Shown here: one piece after another, positions 1-9,181 of the stretch | How positions within the stretch are numbered: the stretch's first letter is position 1 | Layout: the number at the start of each line of letters is the position of its first letter | Assembly: GCA_964564635.1 (NCBI GenBank) | Contig: CAZMAR010000001.1 | Span: 806,001 to 870,000, forward strand | Length of the DNA: 64,000 nt | Source of the DNA: Tepidaquicella sp964564635 | GTDB taxonomy: Bacteria; Bacteroidota; Ignavibacteria; Tepidaquicellales; Tepidaquicellaceae | Reading direction: 5' to 3' | Translations under genes and position numbers: made by a program | The notes under the pieces: model-generated | Database searches by the model: none | What the model was told of the DNA's origin: nothing | The model's input: only the letters and a program-made list of their open reading frames with translations

Positions 1-1847
1 CTGTTGTGTCGCTTGCTAAAAAGTATAAATTTGATTTAACCCCACTGCAAAGAAAAATAAATGTATTTTTAAAATTTTTATTTCTTTTTGCGATAATTTT
101 AGTTTTAATAAAATTGTTAATAGGAAAAAGCCCAGATACTTCAGAAACAGATTTCGTAAGGGAAATTGCAACAATATTAACTTCTCTAATCCCTCAGGGA
201 TTAATTTTGACAGCATCTGTAACTTATGCACTCGGTGTATATCGTATAAGTAAAATCGGAGCAATAATACAAAAATTAAATGCAATAGAATCTTTTTCTA
301 ATGTTCAACTGGTTTGTATGGATAAGACCGGAACTCTTACGCAAAATAAACTAAAAGTTACGAAGATAACCATGCTAAACGAAAAATTTAGTGATGAGGA
401 AGCAAAGAGATTACTTGGTACTTATTCAAATAACTCAATAGAAAAAAATGCTACATCAAAGGCACTTGAAGAGTTTCCAAAAATCAGTAATCTTAAAAAG
501 TTAGATGAATTACCATTTAGTTCAGAGCATAAATTTGGCGCTATTCACTTTCAAGGAGAAGAAGTTAACGATATATATATTCTTGGTGCTTATGATATTT
601 TGTTTGAAAAAATCCCAACTAAAGAAAAGCAAAGAACCAATGACTTATATTTATTAAACAATATTAAGATTTATAGAAATCTTCTTTTTGGAAAGATAAT
701 AAATAAGAAAAATATAAATGACTTAATAAATACTATTGATGATTTTAAAATAGAACCAATATGTATTGTTTCTATTTCTGATACAATAAGACCTGATGTT
801 CTCACTGCAATTAAATTATTTGAGGAAAATGGAATAAGTTTTAAGGTACTCTCAGGTGATTCGTCGGAAGCAATTGAATCTATAATAAAAGAAATTGGCT
901 GGGAAATAGGTAAAGATAAATTTATTACAGGCAAGGAATTAAGGGCAATTAAGGATGAAAAAATATTTTATGACACAATAAATGAAAAAATAATTTTTGC
1001 AAGACTTGTTCCGGAAGATAAATTACGAATAATAAAATCTTTTAAAAGCCATAATATATATACTGCAATGATTGGAGATGGTGTAAACGACCTTCCGGCA
1101 ATAAAAGAATCAAATATGGGCATAGCGATGGAGGAAGGGAGTTCAATTACAAAGGAGGTTGCAGATTTAATTTTGTTACAAAACAAATTTTCTCTTTTAC
1201 CATACATATTCAATGAAGGAAATAAAATTGTGAATTCTGTCAGTTTGGTTGCAAAATTATTTTTAACAAAAAATTTTATTGTGATATATCTAACACTCCT
1301 TTCATATTTAGCTTTTATGTTTCCTTTAACGCCAAGAAGAGTTTCACTATTTAATATATTTGCAATCGGTTTACCAGCACTGATACTAACAGTAAGAAAT
1401 AAAAACATAAACAAAGTTAAGAATTTTCTTCTGGATGTTTTTTCTTATGTGTTTATATCATCATTAGTTATAACCATAAGCAGTATAGTAGCAAATGTGA
1501 TTGTAAGATTTTATTTCCATCCCGCAGAGAATATAATTTCTATGACAATGATATCGGTGATGATTTTTACAGCAGTGATTAACTTTTTAATTGTTTCAAA
1601 GAATACATTGGATGAACGAATGAAATATTACTTATATAGTATAATTTTAATAACTATATTTCTTTTTTTAAGTCTCGTAAAAACAGATGTGGGTGTTTTA
1701 AATTTAATAAAATTATTTTATGAAATTGATACCCTTGATATTCGCTATATGATTGTAATAATAATTATAAGTTTTCTTGCATTTTTAATATTATATTTAT
1801 TAGATATAATAAGAAAATTTATCTTAGAAAAGTGGATAAGAAATTAA
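1..1847 (+). CDS. Cation-transporting P-type ATPase, 3' part (start lies outside the window)
   Basis: The frame is open from the first base, so the N-terminus and the actuator domain (TGE loop) lie off the left edge. The visible part begins before a membrane segment carrying IPQGL, the equivalent of the PEGL ion-binding turn. It continues with the phosphorylation motif DKTGT near visible residue 106, the nucleotide-binding region, and the hinge GDGVND near residue 358, then about six C-terminal membrane helices. P-type ATPases use ATP to move cations across the inner membrane. The IPQGL turn and compact size recall CtpE-like pumps, but the ion cannot be told from sequence. The last 16 bases overlap the downstream metH-like frame. 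Confidence 0.9.
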   Translation, partial: VVSLAKKYKFDLTPLQRKINVFLKFLFLFAIILVLIKLLIGKSPDTSETDFVREIATILTSLIPQGLILTASVTYALGVYRISKIGAIIQKLNAIESFSNVQLVCMDKTGTLTQNKLKVTKITMLNEKFSDEEAKRLLGTYSNNSIEKNATSKALEEFPKISNLKKLDELPFSSEHKFGAIHFQGEEVNDIYILGAYDILFEKIPTKEKQRTNDLYLLNNIKIYRNLLFGKIINKKNINDLINTIDDFKIEPICIVSISDTIRPDVLTAIKLFEENGISFKVLSGDSSEAIESIIKEIGWEIGKDKFITGKELRAIKDEKIFYDTINEKIIFARLVPEDKLRIIKSFKSHNIYTAMIGDGVNDLPAIKESNMGIAMEEGSSITKEVADLILLQNKFSLLPYIFNEGNKIVNSVSLVAKLFLTKNFIVIYLTLLSYLAFMFPLTPRRVSLFNIFAIGLPALILTVRNKNINKVKNFLLDVFSYVFISSLVITISSIVANVIVRFYFHPAENIISMTMISVMIFTAVINFLIVSKNTLDERMKYYLYSIILITIFLFLSLVKTDVGVLNLIKLFYEIDTLDIRYMIVIIIISFLAFLILYLLDIIRKFILEKWIRN

Positions 1848-3601
1848 AATGTATATATGACCCACTTGAAGAGCTTATTAAATACTTTGAAGGTAAAGAG
1901 AAAACAAAAGCCCTAAAAGAAGAGAAACCTCCCGGTAGATTACTTCCTATTGATAAAATACTAATCAATCATATAGTAGAAGGAAATAAAACTAATCTTG
2001 AAAAAAATTTATCAAATGCGTTAAAAATTTATTCTCCATTTGAAATAATTAATGAGATTCTGCTGAGGGGAATGAAAATCGTGGGAGAATTATTTTCGTC
2101 AGGAAGAATGCAATTACCTTTCGTTTTACAATCAGCAGAATGTATGAAGTATGCAGTTGAATTTCTTGAACAATTTATTGATAAAAGTAAAGATTCTATC
2201 TGTAAGGGGGTTTTGGTTTTGGCAACAGTTAAGGGTGATGTGCATGATATTGGAAAAAATTTAGTTGATATTATATTAACAAATAATGGTTATAAGGTAA
2301 TAAATCTGGGAATAAAATGCCCGCTTGAAAAAATGATTGACGCATATATGGAACATAATGCAGATGCTATTGGTATGAGTGGATTATTGGTTAAATCAAC
2401 TCTTGTAATGAAAGAAAACCTCGAAATCCTCAACAAACGCAAATTAAATATTCCTGTGATTTTAGGAGGAGCAGCATTGACAAGAAAATTTGTAGAGACG
2501 GAGTTGCAAAATATATACAATGGTATTGTTCTATATGCAAATGATGCTTTTGATGGCTTGCGATATATGAGTGAACTACAGAGACTAAAACAAGATTTGC
2601 ATTCAGATAAAAATAAAAATATGGTTTACAAACAGGAAATAAATTCAAATAAAAAAAATTCATTCGGAGAGAAAAAAATTATAAATGTCAATAAAGAAGA
2701 AATAATACAACAACGATTGAAAATCCGATATAATATTCCCACTCCCCCATTTTTAGGATGTAAAATAGTAAATAATATACCAGTGGAAAAAATTTTTAAT
2801 TTTATTAACCGAAAAGTTTTATTTGCTGGCAGATGGAATTTATTTAAAAGAAGCGATATGTCGGAAGAGAAATATAAAGAAATTATAGAAAAAATAGCTA
2901 AACCAAAATTTGAGGAACTGAAGGGATTAATAGTTAAAGAAAAGTTATTTGAACCAAAGGTGATTTATGGATATTATCCCTGTCAGTCAGATGGTGAAGA
3001 TTTAATAATATATAAGCCAAAGAAAATTACAAAAGATGAATTATACTCAATATGGATAATAGAAAAAAAGCTCAGTGAAATTACTCCTTCAGAAATGGAA
3101 GAATGGAAGAGAATAAAATTTACAAGGCAAAAAAGCGGAAGTTATTTATGTATAACTGATTATATTAAACCAAAATTCACAGGAATTATGGATGTTTTAC
3201 CTCTAATGATTTTAACAGTAGGAAAAAATGCATCAGACTATTCAAACAAATTATATTCCGAAAATAAATACAAAGAATATTTATATTTTCATGGACTTTC
3301 TGTAGAATATACAGAAGCACTTGCTGAGTATATACACAAAGAAATAAGAAAAGAATTACAAATTGAACATTTAGATAATTCAATAATTACAGAATCATTT
3401 CCCACACACTATCAAGGTAAGAGATACTCCTTTGGTTACCCCGCGTGCCCTGAGTTAGAAAACACAAAGATACTCTTTGAAATTTTAAAACCAGAAAGAA
3501 TTGGAATTGAATTAACAGATCAACTCCAGATGATACCCGAACTATCTATAAATTCAATAATATTACACAGGAAAGATGCGAAATATTTTTCAGTCAGCTA
3601 A
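1832..3601 (+). CDS. metH: C-terminal half of cobalamin-dependent methionine synthase (cobalamin-binding and activation domains only)
   Basis: The 589-residue product matches only the second half of MetH. Residues about 8-20 (YDPLEELIKYF) look like the tail of the pterin-binding domain. A cap domain follows (about 35-120), then the B12-binding domain with the DxHxxG motif (D136, H138, G141), and a Lys/Asn-rich linker. The S-adenosylmethionine-binding activation domain comes last, with PPFLGCK near residue 304 and RYSFGYPACPELE near 530. The homocysteine and methyltetrahydrofolate domains that carry out methyl transfer are missing, and the upstream DNA encodes a P-type ATPase. The only start is GTG, overlapping the ATPase stop by 16 bases, with no clear ribosome binding site. 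It could be one half of a split MetH or a truncated remnant. MetF is encoded 20 kb away. Confidence 0.85.
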   Translation: MDKKLKCIYDPLEELIKYFEGKEKTKALKEEKPPGRLLPIDKILINHIVEGNKTNLEKNLSNALKIYSPFEIINEILLRGMKIVGELFSSGRMQLPFVLQSAECMKYAVEFLEQFIDKSKDSICKGVLVLATVKGDVHDIGKNLVDIILTNNGYKVINLGIKCPLEKMIDAYMEHNADAIGMSGLLVKSTLVMKENLEILNKRKLNIPVILGGAALTRKFVETELQNIYNGIVLYANDAFDGLRYMSELQRLKQDLHSDKNKNMVYKQEINSNKKNSFGEKKIINVNKEEIIQQRLKIRYNIPTPPFLGCKIVNNIPVEKIFNFINRKVLFAGRWNLFKRSDMSEEKYKEIIEKIAKPKFEELKGLIVKEKLFEPKVIYGYYPCQSDGEDLIIYKPKKITKDELYSIWIIEKKLSEITPSEMEEWKRIKFTRQKSGSYLCITDYIKPKFTGIMDVLPLMILTVGKNASDYSNKLYSENKYKEYLYFHGLSVEYTEALAEYIHKEIRKELQIEHLDNSIITESFPTHYQGKRYSFGYPACPELENTKILFEILKPERIGIELTDQLQMIPELSINSIILHRKDAKYFSVS

Positions 3602-3606
3602 ACAAA

Positions 3607-4323
3607 TTAATATTTCTTAATCATCTTTGTCCCCGTATAGAAATTGAATCCAAGATTAAGACTGATATACCCGAATCTTCTCCAGAACCCAGGTCCAGGA
3701 GAACCAGTACCATCATTCATTTTTCTGGGTCCATTTTCCTGCCCAAGAATATTCGCTAAATTATATTTAACACCAACAAAAAGACCTGTTTTAAACTTTG
3801 GGTCAAGTACAATTTCATAACCCGCATTTAAGTATACCCCCAATCTAAAAGCATCATCAAAATCAATCGCACCAGGTTGTGCATTAATTAGATTTGCAGT
3901 TGCACCTAAACCGAGAAATTGTTTGTTCCTGCATCTTGAATTAAAACAATATTCGTAGCCAAGCATAGCAGTCCAGATATTGTAATTCGTTCTCAACCCT
4001 GCTTTCGGATTAGGTTCTACAAATGATTTTGAAGCACTTCCTGAATTAATAAATTTATTATAAGTTCCAGCTAAAATAATCCTATGGTTTTTTCTTGAAC
4101 CAATTCCAAACTTTATATGAAATCCCACCCCTCTACCCCACATCATTCCATATGTATGTAAAGTATCACTGAAATTTGTACCATAGGCATCGTGCATAGC
4201 GAAACTCCCTTCAGCAGTAACCCCTATTGTAAACATTGGTGGTGTATATCCCTGACTTAATAAATTGGAATAAAAAATTAAGACAAGAAAACACACAGAA
4301 AAAATAAACTTGAAATTCCTCAT
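3607..4323 (-). CDS. Predicted outer-membrane beta-barrel protein, function unknown
   Basis: About 238 residues with an N-terminal signal peptide (hydrophobic stretch ending near LLSQG) followed by alternating aromatic and glycine-rich strands typical of a small outer-membrane barrel of the PorT/OmpA-barrel sort. I recognise no named family. The ATG at 4323 is preferred over the one at 4329 because AAGGAG lies 8 nt before the former and only 2 nt before the latter. It follows the polysaccharide operon on the same strand after a gap of about 100 bases, so it may be co-transcribed, but a surface-polysaccharide role is only inference. Confidence 0.7.
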   Translation of the reverse strand: MRNFKFIFSVCFLVLIFYSNLLSQGYTPPMFTIGVTAEGSFAMHDAYGTNFSDTLHTYGMMWGRGVGFHIKFGIGSRKNHRIILAGTYNKFINSGSASKSFVEPNPKAGLRTNYNIWTAMLGYEYCFNSRCRNKQFLGLGATANLINAQPGAIDFDDAFRLGVYLNAGYEIVLDPKFKTGLFVGVKYNLANILGQENGPRKMNDGTGSPGPGFWRRFGYISLNLGFNFYTGTKMIKKY

Positions 4324-4424
4324 ACTCATTGCTCCTTATTAGTTAAATAAGGTTTTTTATTTTATTACTTTTCTTAATATAATAAAAATAAAAATTAAAA
4401 TGCAACATAAATTTTATTACATTT

Positions 4425-5612
4425 TTATAGGGAATTATAAAATTTATGAATCGTATCGACCACATATTGTATTTGCTCTGTACTCAACTCAGGATATATT
4501 GGCAATGCTAAAGAAGTAGAAGCTGCATCATCAGAAATTGGATAAGAGTTCATATTACAATTTAAATATTTAAAACATTCCTGCCTATGAAATGGGACCG
4601 GATAATAAATTTCTGTTCCTATTTCATTTTCTGTTAAAAACTTCTTTAGTGAATCTCTTTCCTTCACACGAATTACATATTGGTTGTAAATATGATAATT
4701 AATTATTTCTTTTTCTTCTGAATCTTTATACCCTTTATACATAGCTTTGGGTAGCAAAACTTTATTTTTTTCATCATAAATTAATGAGCCTTCCCGTTCG
4801 GAAAGTCCTGACTGTATGAACAATTTATTATATAATTCTGCATTTTCTCTCCTCTTTGCAGACCATTTATCAAGATATGGAAATTTTACATTAAGTACAG
4901 CAGCCTGAATCTCATCCAATCTGAAATTACCACCAATGATTTTGTGATAATATTTTGGCTTACTTCCGTGAACTCGCAATATTCTTAATTTCTCACCCAA
5001 TTCATCATTGTTTGTCGTAACAATACCACCATCACCAAAACAACCAAGATTCTTGCTGGGGAAAAAAGAAAAACAACCAATATCACCTAAAGCACCAACT
5101 TTTATTCCATTTTTATATTGTGTTCCAATTGCCTGGGCTGCATCTTCAATTATTTTTAATTTATATTTACCGGCTATTTTAATAATTTCATTCATTTCAC
5201 AACTTTGCCCATAAAGATGAACGGGTATAATTGCACGGGTTTTCTCAGTAACTCGCTTTTCAATATCAAGTGGGTTAATATTAAATGTATATGGATTTAT
5301 ATCTGCAAAAACAGGTGTAGCATTCATTCTTGCAACTACTCCTGCAGTTGCGAAAAAAGAATATGATGGTAATATAACTTCATCACCGGGTTTTATATCT
5401 ATTGCCATCAATGAAATCAATAATGCATCTGTGCCTGATGAAACCCCAATAGCATGTTTTGTTCCAATATATTCAGCCACTTTCCTTTCAAGCTCCTGAA
5501 CTTCTTTGCCAAGTATAAAATGCTGTGATTCTAAAACACCATCGAGTTTCTTTTTTATTTCATCCTTTATTGCACTGAATTGTGCTTTTAAATCAAGTAA
5601 TGGGACTTTCAT
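4425..5612 (-). CDS. DegT/DnrJ/EryC1/StrS sugar aminotransferase (WbpE-like)
   Basis: A PLP-dependent aminotransferase of 395 residues that would transfer an amino group, usually from glutamate, to a keto-sugar nucleotide. The N-terminus VPLLDLKAQF, the SSGTDALL loop, the EDAAQA segment, and the PLP lysine in FFPSKNLG are all present. An acidic insertion near residues 280-310 sits before the VIRVKERD strand. It lies four genes after a UDP-N-acetylhexosamine 6-dehydrogenase-like gene. That pairing suggests a 3-amino-uronic acid pathway as in WbpA/WbpE, although no WbpB-like oxidase or WbpD-like acetyltransferase is visible here. The substrate is inferred. Confidence 0.88.
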   Translation of the reverse strand: MKVPLLDLKAQFSAIKDEIKKKLDGVLESQHFILGKEVQELERKVAEYIGTKHAIGVSSGTDALLISLMAIDIKPGDEVILPSYSFFATAGVVARMNATPVFADINPYTFNINPLDIEKRVTEKTRAIIPVHLYGQSCEMNEIIKIAGKYKLKIIEDAAQAIGTQYKNGIKVGALGDIGCFSFFPSKNLGCFGDGGIVTTNNDELGEKLRILRVHGSKPKYYHKIIGGNFRLDEIQAAVLNVKFPYLDKWSAKRRENAELYNKLFIQSGLSEREGSLIYDEKNKVLLPKAMYKGYKDSEEKEIINYHIYNQYVIRVKERDSLKKFLTENEIGTEIYYPVPFHRQECFKYLNCNMNSYPISDDAASTSLALPIYPELSTEQIQYVVDTIHKFYNSL

Positions 5613-5623
5613 AAATTTTTATA

Positions 5624-6706
5624 TTATTTAAATTTTAGAATTTCTTCGATTACATACTCCACTTCTAACTTTTTCATTGGATAGTAGATAGGTAACAGTA
5701 TTGAATTTTTTGCCATATCAGAAGTATTTGGAAGAATTAGAGTGTTGTATTCTTTAAATGAAATTTGTTTATGTATTTCAGTAATCCCCTCTTTTGCGAA
5801 TATTCCCCGCCTATTCAAGCCCGATAGAACTTCCTTTGCAGTAATTCCTGATTCTGAGTTAATATATAAGCAATATGATTGATAATTTGTTTTAGTATTT
5901 GGTAAACAAGTAATTACTCTAAACCTGTTATCTGATTCAAATGCTTTATTATAGTATTCTGCAATTTTACTCCTACCATCAATAATCCTTTTAATTTTTT
6001 TCATTTGTTCAATTCCAATTGCAGCCTGAATATCTGTCATTCGGAAATTATAGCCTGTTTCAACGAACTTACCATCCTGATAACCGTGATTTCTTAATCT
6101 TTTCAGTCTTAAATAAATTTCTTCATTATTTGTTAATATCGCTCCTCCCTCACCTGTAGTAATAACTTTTCTTGGATGAAATGAGAAACATGCAATGTCA
6201 GAATCGTAGCCAATTTTCTTATTAAAATATTCAGACCCTAATGCACAGGCAGCATCTTCAATTAAAATTAGATTTCTCTTTTTACACAATTGACGAAAAC
6301 CATTGATATCACAAGGAATACCTATTTGATGAACTATAAGAATTGCTCTTGTTTTTTTTGTAATTAAATCTTCAGCAACTTCAGGAGAAATATTCACACT
6401 GTACTTATTAACATCACAAAAAACAGGTTTTGCATTTACAAATTTTATAGCATTTGCAGTAGCGATAAAACTTAATGATGGACAAATAATTTCGTCACCG
6501 GCTTTAATACCCGACACAATCATTGCTAAATGAAGGGCTGCAGTACCACTTGATACAGCAACCGCAAATTTTGCCCCGGTATATTTCTTTAAATAATTTT
6601 CAAACTCTTCAACTTTTGGTCCCTGCATAATCCACCCCGAATCGATAACTTTTTTCAAGAAAACATTTTCCTTCGTAAAGTAAGGTTTTGTTATTGGTAT
6701 TTTAAT
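5624..6706 (-). CDS. DegT/DnrJ/EryC1/StrS aminotransferase, probable ATT start
   Basis: A second PLP-dependent sugar aminotransferase. Visible hallmarks are SGWIMQGPKVEEFE, SSGTAALHLAM, EDAACALGSEY and the PLP lysine in FHPRKVITTGEGG. The first ATG/GTG/TTG in frame is a TTG at 6658, but the conserved family N-terminus (KIPITKPYFTKENVFLKK) is encoded in frame upstream of it. Between that peptide and the gmd stop at 6722 the only plausible starts are ATT at 6706 or 6709, or ATC at 6718; AGAGG at 6729-6733 lies 10 nt before the ATC. From 6706 the product is 360 residues, a normal family length. Its position directly after gmd suggests GDP-perosamine synthase or a similar enzyme acting on GDP-4-keto-6-deoxymannose, but the substrate is not proven. 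Confidence 0.85.
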   Translation of the reverse strand: MKIPITKPYFTKENVFLKKVIDSGWIMQGPKVEEFENYLKKYTGAKFAVAVSSGTAALHLAMIVSGIKAGDEIICPSLSFIATANAIKFVNAKPVFCDVNKYSVNISPEVAEDLITKKTRAILIVHQIGIPCDINGFRQLCKKRNLILIEDAACALGSEYFNKKIGYDSDIACFSFHPRKVITTGEGGAILTNNEEIYLRLKRLRNHGYQDGKFVETGYNFRMTDIQAAIGIEQMKKIKRIIDGRSKIAEYYNKAFESDNRFRVITCLPNTKTNYQSYCLYINSESGITAKEVLSGLNRRGIFAKEGITEIHKQISFKEYNTLILPNTSDMAKNSILLPIYYPMKKLEVEYVIEEILKFK

Positions 6707-6721
6707 AATATTTTTGATGTT

Positions 6722-7858
6722 TTAAAATCCTCTTGTTAATATTTTCTTAAAATCTGCTTCTATCATAATTTCTACGAGCTGATGAAATTTTACTTTCGGT
6801 TCCCACCCAAGTTTTTTCTTTGCTTTACTTGCATCACCAATTAATAAATCAACTTCTGTTGGTCTAAAATATGTTGCGGAAACTCCGACTATTTCCTTAC
6901 CGATTTTAAGGTTGTTAAGTATATCTTCTTTTTTAATACCCCTTGTTAACTTTTTTTCAGAAACAGAATCCATAAGAGAAATAAATCTATCAATATCAAA
7001 ACTGCTAATAATCCCTTTTTCATTAACACCTTTTCCTTTCCATTCAAGTGAAACACCAAGCCATTTAAATGTTAATTCAACAAATTCCCTTACAGAATGT
7101 GTCTCGCCTGTAGCTAAAACATAATCTTCAGGTTTCTCTTGTTGTAACATTAACCACATTCCTTCACAGAATTCAGGGGCGTATCCCCAATCCCTTTTTG
7201 CATCAAGATTACCCAAGTATAATATATCCTGAAGTCCAAAGGAAATTCTTGCAGCTGCTCTTGTAATTTTTCTTGTTACAAATGTTTCTCCTCTTCGGGG
7301 CGACTCGTGATTAAATAAAATTCCATTGCAGGCAAAAAGGTTGTATGCTTCCCTGTAATTAATAACAATCCAGTATCCATAAATTTTTGCTACACCATAA
7401 GGGCTTCTCGGATAAAAAGGGGTAGTTTCATTTTGTGGAACTTCTTGAACTTTACCATACAACTCGCTTGTCGAGGCTTGATAGAATTTAGTTTTTATTT
7501 CTGTTTCTCTAATTGCATCAAGAAATCTTAAAGTACCTACAGCATCAACTTCCGTTGTATATTCAGGTAATTCAAAAGATACTTTTACATGGCTTTGAGC
7601 AGCAAGATTATAAATCTCTTCAGGATGTGTTTTCTCAAGCAATCGGTTAAGGTTGCTTGTGTCAGTAACATCCCCATAATGTAAAAACAATTTTTTGTTC
7701 AAAAGTTCTGGATTATTGTAAAGATGGTCAATTCTACCTGTGTTAAATGAACTGCTTCTTCTAATAATACCATGAACAATATATCCTTTTTCAAGAAGTA
7801 TTTCAGTCAGATAACTTCCATCCTGACCGGTGATTCCTGTTATTAATGCTGTTTTCAA
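6722..7858 (-). CDS. gmd: GDP-mannose 4,6-dehydratase
   Basis: Converts GDP-D-mannose to GDP-4-keto-6-deoxy-D-mannose, the precursor of GDP-fucose, GDP-rhamnose and GDP-perosamine. The 378-residue short-chain dehydrogenase shows the NAD(P) motif GITGQDGSYL at the N-terminus, the characteristic IIRRSSSFNTGRIDHLY segment, STSELYG, the catalytic YGVAK, NHESPRRGETFVTRK, and the GDP-binding C-terminal part DWGYAPEFCEGMW. It starts 3 bases after the dehydrogenase stop in the polysaccharide operon. No fcl or rmd reductase follows; the next gene is an aminotransferase, which favours an amino-sugar product. Confidence 0.96.
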   Translation of the reverse strand: MKTALITGITGQDGSYLTEILLEKGYIVHGIIRRSSSFNTGRIDHLYNNPELLNKKLFLHYGDVTDTSNLNRLLEKTHPEEIYNLAAQSHVKVSFELPEYTTEVDAVGTLRFLDAIRETEIKTKFYQASTSELYGKVQEVPQNETTPFYPRSPYGVAKIYGYWIVINYREAYNLFACNGILFNHESPRRGETFVTRKITRAAARISFGLQDILYLGNLDAKRDWGYAPEFCEGMWLMLQQEKPEDYVLATGETHSVREFVELTFKWLGVSLEWKGKGVNEKGIISSFDIDRFISLMDSVSEKKLTRGIKKEDILNNLKIGKEIVGVSATYFRPTEVDLLIGDASKAKKKLGWEPKVKFHQLVEIMIEADFKKILTRGF

Positions 7859-7861
7859 TTT

Positions 7862-9169
7862 TTATGCTTTATAAAGTTTTTTATGCTTGATATTTTTAAA
7901 TGCATTACGAGTATCAACAATCATTTTTGCATGTTTAGCAATAAATTCGTAATCATAATATGAATGGTCTGTTGATAAAACAACAAGGTCATATTTTGAA
8001 ATATTTTTTGCAGTTAGAGGAACGGACTTTTTCTGAAACTTGTACTTTCGTAATTCTGGAATTTCCTTTGTATAATCATCATTGTAATCTATAATTGCAC
8101 CTTCTTTTTCTAATAATTCAATTAACTTTAAAGAAGGCGATTCTCTGAGGTCTTCGATATCTTTTTTATAAGATAAGCCAAGTATAAGAATTTTTGCTCC
8201 TTTAAGGCAGGTATTATTTATATTCATAAAATGCATAATGCGTTCAACAACATAATGAGGCATATAAGTATTAATTTCTCCAGCTAATTCGATAAATTTG
8301 GTTGATACTTCATATTCTCTTGCCTTCCAGGATAAATAGAAAGGATCAATAGGAATACAATGTCCACCAAGACCAGGTCCAGGATAGAAAGGAGTAAACC
8401 CAAATGGTTTTGTAGAGGCTGCTTCAATTACTTCCCAGATATCTATTCCCATTCTGTCAAAGACCATTTTAAGTTCATTAACAAGGGCAATATTAACTGC
8501 TCTAAAAATATTTTCTAAAAGTTTTGTGGCTTCCGCAGTTTTAGTAGAAGATACTGGAACTATCTTATTTATTATTTTTCCATATACCTTAACTGCTAAT
8601 TCTGTGCATTTAGGAGTTACCCCACCCACAACTTTTGGTATTGTTGATGTAGTATATAAAGGGTTATTTGGGTCTTCTCTTTCAGGAGAAAAAACCAAGA
8701 AATAGTCTTTCCCTACTTTTAATCCTGTTGTGCTAAAAATTTCCTGTAAATCCTCATCTGTTGTGCCTGGATAGGTGGTACTTTCCAGAGATATAAGTTG
8801 TCCTTTTCTTAAATATTTCGCTATTATCTTTGCGGAATCTATGACAAAACTTAAATCTGGTTCTCTGTTAATATTTAAAGGGGTAGGTACGCAAATTATT
8901 ATAACATCAACATCTCGTAGTTTAGAAAAATCATTTGTTGCAGACAAAAAACCACCATTAGCTGCAATTTTAATTTTTTCAGTAGGAATGTGTTTAATGT
9001 AAGAAATTTGTTTATTATTAATATAATCAGATTTAACTTCATCGGTATCAAAACCAATTACCTTAATTCCCTTAAGGGCGAATTCCAATGCAAGGGGTAA
9101 TCCAACATACCCTAATCCAATTACACCAACTATAAATTTGTTTTTTTCAATTTTTGTTTTTAAGTCCAC
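7862..9169 (-). CDS. Nucleotide-sugar 6-dehydrogenase, WbpA/UDP-GlcNAc dehydrogenase type
   Basis: An NAD-dependent four-electron oxidation of a UDP-sugar C6 alcohol to the uronic acid. The 435-residue protein has the Rossmann motif GVIGLGYVGLPLA, the LESTTYPGTTDE segment, and the catalytic cysteine in GGHCIPIDPFYLSWKA. The C-terminal UDP-binding domain contains LGLSYKKDIEDLRESPSLK. The TTYPGTT signature and the HCIP context fit the UDP-N-acetylglucosamine/mannosamine dehydrogenase branch rather than UDP-glucose dehydrogenase; this is family knowledge. The start is GTG. It is the fourth gene of the operon and would supply a uronic acid for the surface polysaccharide. Confidence 0.9.
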   Translation of the reverse strand: MDLKTKIEKNKFIVGVIGLGYVGLPLALEFALKGIKVIGFDTDEVKSDYINNKQISYIKHIPTEKIKIAANGGFLSATNDFSKLRDVDVIIICVPTPLNINREPDLSFVIDSAKIIAKYLRKGQLISLESTTYPGTTDEDLQEIFSTTGLKVGKDYFLVFSPEREDPNNPLYTTSTIPKVVGGVTPKCTELAVKVYGKIINKIVPVSSTKTAEATKLLENIFRAVNIALVNELKMVFDRMGIDIWEVIEAASTKPFGFTPFYPGPGLGGHCIPIDPFYLSWKAREYEVSTKFIELAGEINTYMPHYVVERIMHFMNINNTCLKGAKILILGLSYKKDIEDLRESPSLKLIELLEKEGAIIDYNDDYTKEIPELRKYKFQKKSVPLTAKNISKYDLVVLSTDHSYYDYEFIAKHAKMIVDTRNAFKNIKHKKLYKA

Positions 9170-9181
9170 AGAATATTCAAT

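Noticed and set aside
968..1414. 148-codon minus-strand frame
   Set aside because: Antisense to the P-type ATPase core motifs; its composition mirrors the sense strand.
1700..1850. Cobalamin or SAM riboswitch before the MetH half
   Set aside because: The region is coding for the ATPase and shows none of the conserved riboswitch boxes.
3186..3383. 65-codon minus-strand frame within the MetH region
   Set aside because: Antisense to the activation domain, with no start context or motif.
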